Shown here one piece after another: positions 19,935-27,768 of a stretch of DNA of 64,000 nucleotides; the stretch's first letter is position 1; each line of letters opens with the position of its first letter. Source of the DNA: Nocardioides humilatus (GTDB taxonomy: Bacteria; Actinomycetota; Actinomycetes; Propionibacteriales; Nocardioidaceae). Made by a program: the position numbers and the translations under genes. Location of the stretch: positions 806,001 through 870,000 of the forward strand of contig NZ_VUJV01000001.1 of the NCBI RefSeq assembly GCF_008373755.1, written 5' to 3'. The notes beneath the pieces are model-generated. The model searched no databases and was not told where the DNA came from. It saw only the letters and a list, made by a program, of their open reading frames with translations.

Positions 19935-20165
19935 ATGCGTGTTCTCCGCCGATGGATGAGGAAGGCGCGATGTCGCGCCAAGTACGGGCGCGCCTGTCCT
20001 CATGGCGGCCATTACGGCGGCAAGCGCCGTAACGCGCTGACGCACGTCATGCCACCGAGCCAGGTGCCGCACACCCATGCCGCTCGACCCCCGGAGCCGC
20101 CCGACCCGCAACCGCATCACCGCGCTGAGAAGCGCTCCACGGCAGCGGCCAGGGCTGACGCGTAG
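19935..20165 (+). CDS. Possible small basic protein (hypothetical)
   Basis: 76 codons with GAGG 5 nt before the ATG and mostly G/C third positions. The N-terminal half is compact and basic (VLRRWMRKARCRAKYG, then CPHGGHYGGKRRNALTHVM) and rich in Cys/His, as in a small metal- or RNA-binding peptide; the C-terminal half is Pro-rich and overlaps the 3' end of the amidase gene on the other strand. I do not recognise a family. It may be spurious; the rest of the 19790-20116 gap shows no better gene. Confidence 0.35.
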   Translation: MRVLRRWMRKARCRAKYGRACPHGGHYGGKRRNALTHVMPPSQVPHTHAARPPEPPDPQPHHRAEKRSTAAARADA

Positions 20166-20995
20166 GCCAGCCGCCCGGCGGCGCTCTCCATTTCCGCAGC
20201 ATCGCGCGCGTCCCGCATGTTGCCCAGTTCGACGAGCACGCTCGGGATGTCGGCGAGGTTGAGCGTCGCGAGGTCCCGACGTACGTCGATCCCGTCGTGG
20301 CCGACGTAGGTCGCCGTGGCGAAGCCGGCAGCGACCAGCGCATCGCGCACGTCCTGCCCGAGGCGTGAGGAGGGACCGGCGATGTCGGTCGTCCAGGGCG
20401 CGACCTCGCGCGGCACGATGACGTGGAAGCCGTGGGCGCCGGGGGCCAGGGAGCCGTCGCCGTGGATGCTGATCTTCAGGTCCGCCGTCGGCCCGGGCGC
20501 ACCAGGGTTGCCCGCGCGACCACGCACGTCGACGCACGGGCCCCAGTCGGTCGCGGAGTTGGTCGACCGGGTGAGGACGACCCGCGCGCCTGCCTCCACG
20601 AGGGTGCGCCGCAGGACCCGTGCGACCTCCCAGGTGAAGGTCGCTTCGGGATAGCCGTCGTTGGTCGCCGTGCCCGTGGTGTTGCACGGCTTCGTGAAGC
20701 CTCCCGCCTCGACCGGCGCATCCACCTCGGCGGAGAACGACCGGTTGCCGAGCTGGTGCCCGGGGTCGATGACGATCACCCGGCCCGCGAGCGGCCGCTC
20801 GGGCGAGACCGTCTCGCCGGGCTCGATCGCGCGCGTCGGGGCGGCGGAGCGGGAGGTCCGCTCAGGCTCGCTGCCGGGCACGTCCGCCGTGCGACCGGCG
20901 TCGCAGCCGCCCAGCGCGACGCAGCCCGTCACCAGCAGGCCGAGCAGGCCCACCTCGAGCCGCCTGCGTGGATCTTCTCGAGATGCTGTGCTCAT
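20117..20995 (-). CDS. N-acetylmuramoyl-L-alanine amidase (Amidase_3), lipoprotein
   Basis: 292 residues. The N-terminus has a hydrophobic segment with two possible lipobox cysteines (LVTGC and ALGGC), then a Ser/Pro-rich linker. Catalytic domain (about 75-290): zinc His in VIVIDPGHQ, Glu in the ATFTWEVARVLR region, second His in KISIHGDGS, and the catalytic Glu in SVLVELGNMRDA. It hydrolyses the muramoyl-alanine bond of peptidoglycan outside the membrane. The insertion FTKPCNTTGTATNDGYPEA is typical of actinobacterial members. Confidence 0.9.
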   Translation of the reverse strand: MSTASREDPRRRLEVGLLGLLVTGCVALGGCDAGRTADVPGSEPERTSRSAAPTRAIEPGETVSPERPLAGRVIVIDPGHQLGNRSFSAEVDAPVEAGGFTKPCNTTGTATNDGYPEATFTWEVARVLRRTLVEAGARVVLTRSTNSATDWGPCVDVRGRAGNPGAPGPTADLKISIHGDGSLAPGAHGFHVIVPREVAPWTTDIAGPSSRLGQDVRDALVAAGFATATYVGHDGIDVRRDLATLNLADIPSVLVELGNMRDARDAAEMESAAGRLAYASALAAAVERFSAR

Positions 20996-21023
20996 CGCTC
21001 GTCGAGCCTAGAGTGTGTCCTTC

Positions 21024-21043
21024 CACCGGCGCCGGAGCCGGTG
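21024..21043. terminator. Short hairpin between amidase and sugar-phosphate transferase
   Basis: Perfect 7-bp stem CACCGGC/GCCGGTG with a 6-nt loop in the 200-bp gap between the divergent genes. Role unclear: it lies in the 5' region of both, so it is more likely a leader hairpin than a terminator. Confidence 0.3.
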
Positions 21044-21195
21044 ATCTCGGGGGCTCGGCAAACGATGTGGTCTAGACAGAGCTTTGCAGGGTGTAACGGA
21101 ACACGTTCCACCTCGTTGAGCCCGGTGCGTGTCGGAGTGGGGGATTTCGGCATCCGGATATTCCCCTGCGTCGAATGCAAAGTCGAGGTGATCTG

Positions 21196-22656
21196 GTGAC
21201 GGCAGTGATCGGGCATGCAGCGCGCACGCGCGTGCTCACGGCCCCGACCAGTCGCGTCCTGCGGTTCCTCCCCGCCGGGCTGCTCGCCCTGGACGCGGTG
21301 ATCGCAGCCGTGACGACCGGTGCAGCAGCATTCCTCGACCACGGTATGCCTGCTTTCGACCCGAATGCGGGAGCCGAGTCGGCGAGCCACCTGTGGGGGC
21401 CCACGCTCCTCGTGGGCTGGGTGCTGGTCATCGCTCTCGGTGGCGGCTACCGCAAGCAGGTCCTCGGCGGCGGCGCCGACGAGTACAAGCGGGTCCTCAA
21501 CGCGACCCTCGCCTACTCCGGGATCGTCGCGTTCGTGCTGTTCATGACGCAGGCCGACGTGTCCCGCAGCTTCTTCGCCCTCTTCTTCGCCTTCGGCCTG
21601 CCGGCGCTGCTGCTGGCCCGCTGGGGCGCTCGTAACGTGCTTCACCGTGCGCGTCAGGCCGGACGGCTCGGCGTACCCGTGCTCATCGCCGGGGACAGCC
21701 GTCACGTCGACCAGATCCACGACATCCTCGATCAGGCTCGTTGGCTGGGTTACCGCGTTGTGGGAGCGGTCACCCCGGCCGACGAGATCGGTGGCGCGGT
21801 GGGCAATGTGCCCGTCGTCGGCACCATTGACGACGTCACCGACGCCGCGCTCCGGACCGACGCGGAAGTGATCCTCTTCGCGGGCGGCTCGTCGACCTCG
21901 GCCCAGGACCTCCAAGAAAAGGTCTGGGACGCGGAGGAGCGCGGCATCGGTGTCGTCGTTGCCCAGAGCGCCACCGGCATCACGACCGGCCGCGCCACCT
22001 ACCGCCCCGTCGGCGGCCTGCCGCTCATGCACCTCGGCGCTCCCGCGTGGGCCCAGGCGACGCGCATCGGCAAGCGCACCTTCGACGTGGTCGGCGCCAG
22101 CGCGCTGCTCCTCTTCTTCAGCCCGCTGTTCCTCTTCGTCGCACTGCGCATCAAGATCCACGACGGCGGCCCGGTCTACTTCTCGCAGAACCGCGTCGGC
22201 CGCCAGGGCGTGCCCTTCCGGTGCGCCAAGTTCCGCACCATGGTCCCCAACGCAGAAGAGCTGCTCGCCGCGCTGCACCTCGCGACCGGCTACGACGGCG
22301 GCCTCTTCAAGATGGACGACGACCCGCGCATCACCAAGCCGGGCCGCTGGCTGCGCCGCTACTCGCTCGACGAGCTGCCGCAGCTCTGGAACGTCGTCCG
22401 TGGCGACATGAGCCTGGTTGGCCCCCGGCCCCCGCTCCCCAACGAGGTGGCCCGCTACGACGCCGCCGCGCGTCGCCGGCTCCACGTCCGCCCCGGCATG
22501 ACCGGCCTCTGGCAGGTCTCCGGCCGCTCGGACCTCTCCTGGGACCACTCGATCCGGCTCGACCTCTACTACGTCGACAACTGGTCGATGCTCCAGGACC
22601 TCCACATCCTGTGGCGGACCCTCGGCGTGGTCTTCAGCGCCCGCGGCGCGTACTGA
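21196..22656 (+). CDS. Polyprenyl-phosphate sugar-1-phosphate transferase (exopolysaccharide initiating enzyme)
   Basis: 486 residues from the GTG preceded by a near-perfect GAGGTGAT Shine-Dalgarno; an ATG at 21175 gives 7 more residues. Four hydrophobic helices (about 25-150), a CoA-binding-like middle domain (VPVLIAGDSRHVDQIHDIL), a fifth helix (TFDVVGASALLLFFSPLFL) and the C-terminal PglC/WbaP catalytic domain: KFRTMVPNAEE, RWLRRYSLDELPQLWNV, MSLVGPRPPLPNEV and RPGMTGLWQVSGRS. It loads the first sugar phosphate onto undecaprenyl phosphate at the membrane and could start the polymer built by the 47-64 kb locus. Confidence 0.93.
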   Translation: MTAVIGHAARTRVLTAPTSRVLRFLPAGLLALDAVIAAVTTGAAAFLDHGMPAFDPNAGAESASHLWGPTLLVGWVLVIALGGGYRKQVLGGGADEYKRVLNATLAYSGIVAFVLFMTQADVSRSFFALFFAFGLPALLLARWGARNVLHRARQAGRLGVPVLIAGDSRHVDQIHDILDQARWLGYRVVGAVTPADEIGGAVGNVPVVGTIDDVTDAALRTDAEVILFAGGSSTSAQDLQEKVWDAEERGIGVVVAQSATGITTGRATYRPVGGLPLMHLGAPAWAQATRIGKRTFDVVGASALLLFFSPLFLFVALRIKIHDGGPVYFSQNRVGRQGVPFRCAKFRTMVPNAEELLAALHLATGYDGGLFKMDDDPRITKPGRWLRRYSLDELPQLWNVVRGDMSLVGPRPPLPNEVARYDAAARRRLHVRPGMTGLWQVSGRSDLSWDHSIRLDLYYVDNWSMLQDLHILWRTLGVVFSARGAY

Positions 22657-22678
22657 CCCGTTCGGTCAGCCGAGCCGG

Positions 22679-23683
22679 TCACTCGTAACCGAGGACCGAC
22701 TTCCGCTTCTCGCCCCACGCGAGCGCCGAGGCGATGGCCTCATCGAGGGTGGCCTCGGTGCGCCAGCCGAGCAACTCGGCAGCCTTGTCGGCGTTGGCGA
22801 AGGCACCCACGGCGTCGCCCGGGCGACCGGGAGCCTCGCTGACCGGCACCGGCTTGCCGACGACCCGCTCGACGGCGGCGATGAGCTCGCGCACGGTCAC
22901 GCCGTCGCCCTTGCCGAGGTTGATGTAGGAGTACGGCGCACCCTCGGCCTCGATGACCGCGTCGAACTCCTCGACGGCCCGCACGTGGGCCTTCGCGAGG
23001 TCCCAGGCGTGGATGTAGTCACGAATGCCCGTGCCGTCACGCGTCGGCAGGTCGGTGCCGGTGATCGTGAAGGTGTCGCGGTAGCCGAGGGCGGCCTGGG
23101 CGAGGAGCGGCACCACGTGGGTGGCGTCCTTGAGGTGGTAGCCCGTCTCGAGGTCCGGGTCGGCCCCGATGGGGTTGAAGTAGCGCAGGATGATCGCGCG
23201 CAGCGACGTCGCCTTGGCGATGTCTTCGAGGCACATCTCCATCATCCGCTTGGTGCGGGCGTAGGGCGAGGTCGGGTCGACGGTGTCGGTCTCACGGACT
23301 TCGAAGGCCGGCTGGAGCGCGTAGAGCGAGGCGGTCGACGAGAACAGGATGCGCGGCTTGCCGATCTGCTCGAGCTGGTCGAAGAGCTCCAGCGACTTCG
23401 CGACGTTGTCGCGGTAGTACTCGTAGGGCAGGTCGACCGACTCCGGTACGACGATCCGCGCCGCCATGTGGATGGTCGACTCGATGTCGGGGTGATCCTC
23501 GACGACCCGCGTCACGAGCGCCCGGTCGGCGATGTCACCCTCGTAGAAGATCCGGTCGCCGACGTACTGACGTGGACCGCTCAGCAGCGAGTCGAGGATG
23601 ACGGGCGTGTGCCCGGCCTCCTCGAGGGCCTTGGCGGTGATCGAACCGAGGTAGCCGGCGCCGCCGGTGACGAGAACCTTCAC
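22679..23683 (-). CDS. galE: UDP-glucose 4-epimerase
   Basis: 334 residues, extended SDR: NAD loop TGGAGYLGS (7-15), catalytic Ser in LFSSTASLY, YARTK for Tyr/Lys, and the GalE-specific RYFNPIGADPD. Interconverts UDP-glucose and UDP-galactose (or the GlcNAc forms). Converges on the sugar-phosphate transferase with a 22-nt gap, in line with a role in polysaccharide precursors. Confidence 0.92.
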   Translation of the reverse strand: MKVLVTGGAGYLGSITAKALEEAGHTPVILDSLLSGPRQYVGDRIFYEGDIADRALVTRVVEDHPDIESTIHMAARIVVPESVDLPYEYYRDNVAKSLELFDQLEQIGKPRILFSSTASLYALQPAFEVRETDTVDPTSPYARTKRMMEMCLEDIAKATSLRAIILRYFNPIGADPDLETGYHLKDATHVVPLLAQAALGYRDTFTITGTDLPTRDGTGIRDYIHAWDLAKAHVRAVEEFDAVIEAEGAPYSYINLGKGDGVTVRELIAAVERVVGKPVPVSEAPGRPGDAVGAFANADKAAELLGWRTEATLDEAIASALAWGEKRKSVLGYE

Positions 23684-23730
23684 GCCACCCGAGGGTAGTC
23701 GGCGGCCTGTGAAAGGTGGCTATCGACGCG

Positions 23731-24132
23731 TCAGACCTCGACGCGCCCGTAGTCGTCCTCGAGGCGGCAGATGTCGTCCTCGCCCGTGTAGGTGCCGTGC
23801 TGGACCTCGATGATGATGAGCGGCACGTCGTGCTCGTTGGTGATGCGGTGCGGCTCACCGATCGCGACGTTGACCGAGTCGGCGATCTCGAGGATCAGCG
23901 TCTCGCCGTCGACGACGCAGGTGGCCGTGCCGGAGACGACCGTCCAGTGCTCCGCGCGGTGCTCGTGGGTCTGGTAGGACAGGCGGGCACCCGGCTCGAC
24001 GACGATCCGCTTCACCTTGAAGCCCTCGCCCTCGTCCAGGACCTGCCACGACCCCCACGGCCGAACTGCGCTGTCACCGATCACTTCTGCTGCTCCCACC
24101 CTTGCCATGTAAGCGTCGCCCTGCTCCCCCAT
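23731..24132 (-). CDS. Cupin domain protein, phosphomannose isomerase type II-like
   Basis: 133 residues from the upstream ATG; an ATG at 24108 gives 125. The sequence RPWGSWQVLDEGEGFKVKRI, then LSYQTHEHRAEHWTVVSGTA and EPHRITNEHDVPLIIIEVQHG, is the classic C-terminal cupin of ManC-type bifunctional enzymes (guanylyltransferase-isomerase), here standing alone. Metal-binding H-x-H, E and H are present. Probably isomerises mannose-6-P/fructose-6-P or a related sugar phosphate for the surface glycans. Follows galE on the same strand. Confidence 0.85.
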   Translation of the reverse strand: MGEQGDAYMARVGAAEVIGDSAVRPWGSWQVLDEGEGFKVKRIVVEPGARLSYQTHEHRAEHWTVVSGTATCVVDGETLILEIADSVNVAIGEPHRITNEHDVPLIIIEVQHGTYTGEDDICRLEDDYGRVEV

Positions 24133-24183
24133 CGACGCATGTCAACCGTAACGACGCTGGGGATACCGAAGGTACGCATCGAG

Positions 24184-24197
24184 CAAACATTCGTTTG
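24184..24197. promoter_or_regulatory. Palindrome CAAAC-ATTC-GTTTG upstream of the cupin gene
   Basis: Perfect 5+5 palindrome 52 bp before the cupin start in an AT-richer pocket. The core AACATTCGTT fits the centre of an actinobacterial LexA box (GAAC-N4-GTTC) but both flanking G/C positions are changed symmetrically, so it may be bound by another regulator. Confidence 0.35.
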
Positions 24198-24229
24198 TCG
24201 GATCACGAATTGCTTTCAGAAGCGACCGG

Positions 24230-24550
24230 TCAGCGCCGGCGCAGACCGGCGAGCGCCGGGCGTACGTCGGCGAGGTAGACCAGGGCGGCCACGGTCATCG
24301 CGAGGTTGATGATGCCGATCGGCAGCGGCGCCAGGTGGAGCACGATCGCGACACCGAGCAGGATCGTCCACGTCGCCTTGTTGAGCTTGTCGGCCGCCAG
24401 GTAGGACTCACCGGAGTAGAGCAACGCATTGGCGAAGGCGAAGATCTTGACGACCAGCAGCGCGAAGCCGACGACGATCAGGATCCAGTACTCGGTGAGC
24501 CCGAGGGCCGTCCACGAGTCGACCGGCGGTGCCCAGTAGATGCCTCCCAT
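24230..24550 (-). CDS. DUF2516 family membrane protein
   Basis: 106 residues, three hydrophobic helices (about 22-42, 60-78, 80-98) ending in VYLADVRPALAGLRR, the conserved C-terminus of DUF2516. In mycobacteria this family (Rv0476) follows hbhA (Rv0475) and an HTH gene (Rv0474), exactly the order found here on the minus strand. Function unknown. Confidence 0.85.
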   Translation of the reverse strand: MGGIYWAPPVDSWTALGLTEYWILIVVGFALLVVKIFAFANALLYSGESYLAADKLNKATWTILLGVAIVLHLAPLPIGIINLAMTVAALVYLADVRPALAGLRRR

Positions 24551-24571
24551 GATGGTCCGATCCTATCGGGG

Positions 24572-24604
24572 GGTTTCGAGGCCCGCTCCGCTCGCACCGC
24601 AACC
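24572..24604 (-). repeat. Interspersed palindromic repeat, copy B
   Basis: 33 nt, minus-strand orientation, starting GGTTGCGGTGCGAGC and ending GGCCTCGAAACC; 4 differences from copy C. It lies between the DUF2516 start and the hbhA-like terminator. Confidence 0.75.
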
Positions 24605-24623
24605 ACCGCAGAAATGAACGAGA

Positions 24624-24646
24624 CCCCGAGGGATCAACCCTCGGGG
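24624..24646 (-). terminator. Terminator after the HbhA-like gene
   Basis: Perfect 9-bp stem CCCCGAGGG/CCCTCGGGG with loop ATCAA, 23 nt downstream of the stop codon of the gene on the minus strand. Confidence 0.75.
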
Positions 24647-24668
24647 CCTCGTCGGCAGGAGCGTCAGC

Positions 24669-25292
24669 TCACTTGGCCGCAGCCTTCTTGGCCGGAGCCT
24701 TCTTGGCGGTCGTCTTCTTGGCCGGAGCCTTCTTGGCGGGGGCCTTCTTGGCCGGAGCCTTCTTCGCGGCCGGCGCCGGAGCGGCAGCCTTGGTCTCCTC
24801 GCCCTTGACCAGCTTGGTCACGACGGTCTCGCCGCGCTTGGCAAGGTCGGCGTACTGCTTGGTCGCGGCGGCGACGTTGTCGTCGTAGCGGCCCTGGAGC
24901 TTCTTCGGGAGCGCCTTGGCGTCGGCCTGGAGCTCAGCGAGCTTGGCCTCGAACTTCGCGCGGGTGTCGGCGAACTGGGCGGCAGCCTTGTCCTGCAGGG
25001 TCTTCGGCTTGGGCGCCTCGAACTCCTTGACGGACTTCTGCACGTCGGCGACGCGGGCGTTGACCTTGGTCTGGACCTCGGTCACGTAGCCACGGACGGT
25101 CTCGACGGCGAGGTCGGTCGCGCCGACACCGGCGTAGAGCGGCTTCGCGGCGGCCTCGGGGACCTCGGGGAGGTTGAGGGACTTCAGGTCGATCTTCGGG
25201 ATCTCGACCTTGGGGACCTCGATCTTCGGGATCTCGATCTTGGGGATCTCGACCTTGGGGATCTCGAACTTGGGGAGCTCAAACTTAGGCAT
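24669..25292 (-). CDS. HbhA-like heparin-binding/structural protein with Lys-rich tail
   Basis: 207 residues. Residues 1-38 are eight near-perfect pentapeptides P-K-[IVF]-E-[ILV]; 50-155 is a long coiled-coil helix (VETVRGYVTEVQTKVNARV onward); the last 45 residues are repeats of K-K-A-P-A, as in histone H1-like and heparin-binding haemagglutinin tails. Position next to DUF2516 and the HTH gene supports an HbhA orthologue (Rv0475). Such proteins bind sulfated glycans and DNA in mycobacteria; the N-terminal pentapeptide array is additional. No signal peptide. Confidence 0.8.
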   Translation of the reverse strand: MPKFELPKFEIPKVEIPKIEIPKIEVPKVEIPKIDLKSLNLPEVPEAAAKPLYAGVGATDLAVETVRGYVTEVQTKVNARVADVQKSVKEFEAPKPKTLQDKAAAQFADTRAKFEAKLAELQADAKALPKKLQGRYDDNVAAATKQYADLAKRGETVVTKLVKGEETKAAAPAPAAKKAPAKKAPAKKAPAKKTTAKKAPAKKAAAK

Positions 25293-25340
25293 GGTGGATT
25301 ACACCCTTCTTGTTGGTTGCTGTCGTGCGGTTGATCAGGA

Positions 25341-25763
25341 CTACTGAGCCGTCTCGGCGTCGGTCACGGACTCCTCGGCGTCAGCGGGGGCAGCAGCCAC
25401 CGCGTCCACCTCGTTGAGGGCCAGGAACGACGCGTAGACGTCGAGGAGCGACTGCTTCTGTCGCTCGGTGAGGCCGGGATCGCCGAGGACGGCGAGCTCG
25501 ACCGAACCACCCACACCGTCATCCGGGCTGAGGATGCCTGCCCGGATGTACAGCTGCTCCGCGGAGATGCGCAGCGCCTTGGCGATCTGCTGCAACACCT
25601 CTGCCGACGGCTTGCGGAGCCCGCGCTCGATCTGGCTCAGATAGGGGTTGGAGACGCCGGCCTGATCGGCGAGCTGCCGCAAGGACAGACGCGACTGCGT
25701 GCGCTGCTCCTTGAGGTAGTCGCCCAATGCGCCGACCGTCTCGGTCACCCTCGCCTTCACCAT
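25341..25763 (-). CDS. XRE-family helix-turn-helix regulator
   Basis: 140 residues from the ATG that leaves TVGALGDYLKEQRTQSRLS as the start of the domain. The HTH (about 14-68) reads LSLRQLADQAGVSNPYLSQIERGLRKPSAEVL; the C-terminal half is acidic and Ala-rich. Equivalent to Rv0474 beside hbhA. A 32-nt AT-rich inverted repeat directly upstream suggests autoregulation. Stop is 48 nt before the hbhA-like gene, so the two are probably cotranscribed. Confidence 0.87.
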   Translation of the reverse strand: MVKARVTETVGALGDYLKEQRTQSRLSLRQLADQAGVSNPYLSQIERGLRKPSAEVLQQIAKALRISAEQLYIRAGILSPDDGVGGSVELAVLGDPGLTERQKQSLLDVYASFLALNEVDAVAAAPADAEESVTDAETAQ

Positions 25764-25770
25764 GGGCCCT

Positions 25771-25802
25771 AGTTTGCTAGCAATAGTTAGCATTTGCAAA
25801 CT
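25771..25802. promoter_or_regulatory. AT-rich inverted repeat upstream of the HTH gene
   Basis: AGTTTGC (25771-25777) and GCAAACT (25796-25802) frame an inner GCTA...TAGC pair, all within 8-40 nt of the HTH start codon. Strikingly AT-rich for this genome; a natural operator for the adjacent regulator. Confidence 0.55.
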
Positions 25803-25860
25803 GAGTGGGCGTGAACTGCTTCACATGACCGGGTGATAGACAATTCCTAGTGTCTTGCGC

Positions 25861-27768
25861 ATGTTTGGCAAGATACGGGTCGTGTCGAACCCGCCGCCGT
25901 CCCAGCACTGCCCGTCGCCGCGCGAGCTCGACGACCTCGAGCTGCTGACGGTCGGGGCGCTCGCCCCCACGATCGGCTTCAACGAGCCCGATAGCCCGGT
26001 CACGCTCGCCCTGCCCGAAGCGCTTGCAGCCGAGGTGGCCGCAGGCGGCGTGGTCGAGCTCGTCGACCCCGAGGGCCTCCCCCTCGCGCGCATCAGCGAC
26101 GCGGGCGCAGGGTGGGCGGTGACGCCGCTGACGCACGCGCAGTACGGCCCCTTCCGCCGCCTCTACCTCGCGCCCGACACGGTCCGTCACCAGTACGCCG
26201 GCCGCATCTTCGTCACGCTGACCGACGCCCTCACGGCCGAGCAGATCTCCTTCCTGCGCGCTCGCGGCGACCTCACCCTCCTCGCCCTCGTCGGCCGCGG
26301 CACACCGGCGCTCTCGGCGGTCGGCCTGCTCCGCGCGACGCTGCGCGCTGCCGAGCTGATCGCGGCCAACGGTGCGGCGGTCGACGTCGTCGCCGTCCCG
26401 CTCGCCTCGCACGGCGACATCTCCGCCGACGCCGAGCTGCGTGGCCAGGTGGTCGCCAACTACGCCGGACCCGACCGGATCATCGACTTCGCCCCCGGCG
26501 GCAAGCCCGCTCCCGAGGTGGCCGACATCGTCCGGGCTGACCGGCCCGACCGCAGCGAGCAGGGTCTGGTCATCTTCTTCACCGGCCTGTCCGGCAGCGG
26601 CAAGTCGACCCTGGCGCAAGCGCTCATGGACCGGCTCCTCGAGCACGGCGGCCGGAGCCTCACCAGCCTCGACGGCGACGTCGTCCGTCGCAACCTCTCC
26701 GCAGGGCTCTCCTTCTCCAAAGCGGACCGTGAGACCAACATCCGACGCATCGGCTGGGTGGCGGCCGAGATCTCCCGCCACGGCGGCGTCGCTGTGTGCA
26801 GCCCGATCGCGCCCTTCGACGAGACCCGCCAGCAGGTGCGCGACTACGTCGGCGAGGCCGGCGGCGCCTTCTTCCTCGTCCACGTCGCGACGCCCCTCGA
26901 GGAGTGCGAGCGGCGCGACCGCAAGGGCCTCTACGCCAAGGCCCGGCGCGGCGAGATCCCGGAGTTCACCGGGATCTCCTCCCCCTACGAGGAGCCGACC
27001 GACGCCGACGTCCGCGTCGACACGACCGGGCGCACGATCGACGAGGCCCTCGACGACGTGCTGGTCGCGCTCCGCGCGTCCGGCTATCTCGACCTGGTCG
27101 ACCTCGACGCTCCGTCCGCTGGCCGTAGCCACGCCCCGGAGCCGGTCGAGGCCGCCGTCGACGCACCCGAGCCGGAAGTCCAGGAAGCCTCCGACGGCTC
27201 CCGCGCCGCCGACGAGCGACTCAGCGTGCTCTTCGTCTGTACCGCCAACATCTGTCGCTCGCCCTACATGGAGATGCGCGCCAGCGCGCTCGCCGGTGGC
27301 GGGCCGATCGCCGTGGAGCTGGCCAGCGCCGGCACCCACGGCTTCACCAACCGCCCGGTCGACAAGACGATGGCCGGCGTGCTGGCCGGCCGGGGCGTCG
27401 TCGACGCTCCGCTCGCTGCCTTCCGCAGCCGCCCGCTGACGCGGGCGCTGGTCGAGGCTGCCGACCTGGTGCTCACCGCGGAGACGTCGCACCGCGAATA
27501 CGTCCTCGAGGAGGCGCCCAGCGCCTTCCGCAAGGTCTTCACCCTCGGCCAGTTCGCCGAGACAGTCGCCCGGATCGACGAGTCCCTCGTCGGCCGCGCG
27601 CTGGTCGCGCACGCCGGTCATCGGCGCGCCTCAGCCAGCCCGGTGCACGAGATCGGCGACCCTTTCAACCGTGGACGCACCGCTGCCGAGCTGTGCGCCG
27701 ACCAGATCGACGGGCTGTTGCGCGTCGTCATGCCCCGCTTGACGGGCGCAGGAAGGACCACCCCATGA
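25861..27768 (+). CDS. Three-domain fusion: ATP-sulfurylase-like, APS kinase, low-molecular-weight protein tyrosine phosphatase
   Basis: 635 residues from the ATG 7 nt after TAGTGT (a TTG two codons earlier is possible). Residues about 20-225 follow the N-terminal part of ATP sulfurylase (ELDDLELLTVGALAPTIGF) but are short and lack the R-N-P-x-H-x-x-H nucleotide motif, which reads GRGTPALSAVG; probably non-catalytic. Residues 238-410 are a complete APS kinase: P-loop GLSGSGKST (242-250), DGDVVRRNLS, GLSFSKADRETNIRRIGWVA, KGLYAKARRGEIPEFTGI. After a 40-residue acidic linker, 455-630 is an LMW-PTP with C-T-A-N-I-C-R-S (Cys460, Arg466) and general acid Asp600 in GDPF. Makes PAPS and could dephosphorylate a tyrosine kinase. 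ATGA overlap with the TSUP gene. Confidence 0.88.
   Translation: MFGKIRVVSNPPPSQHCPSPRELDDLELLTVGALAPTIGFNEPDSPVTLALPEALAAEVAAGGVVELVDPEGLPLARISDAGAGWAVTPLTHAQYGPFRRLYLAPDTVRHQYAGRIFVTLTDALTAEQISFLRARGDLTLLALVGRGTPALSAVGLLRATLRAAELIAANGAAVDVVAVPLASHGDISADAELRGQVVANYAGPDRIIDFAPGGKPAPEVADIVRADRPDRSEQGLVIFFTGLSGSGKSTLAQALMDRLLEHGGRSLTSLDGDVVRRNLSAGLSFSKADRETNIRRIGWVAAEISRHGGVAVCSPIAPFDETRQQVRDYVGEAGGAFFLVHVATPLEECERRDRKGLYAKARRGEIPEFTGISSPYEEPTDADVRVDTTGRTIDEALDDVLVALRASGYLDLVDLDAPSAGRSHAPEPVEAAVDAPEPEVQEASDGSRAADERLSVLFVCTANICRSPYMEMRASALAGGGPIAVELASAGTHGFTNRPVDKTMAGVLAGRGVVDAPLAAFRSRPLTRALVEAADLVLTAETSHREYVLEEAPSAFRKVFTLGQFAETVARIDESLVGRALVAHAGHRRASASPVHEIGDPFNRGRTAAELCADQIDGLLRVVMPRLTGAGRTTP

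Noticed and set aside
24184-24197. LexA/SOS box before the cupin gene
   Set aside because: Both conserved flanking bases differ and the gene has no DNA-repair link; kept only as an unassigned palindrome.
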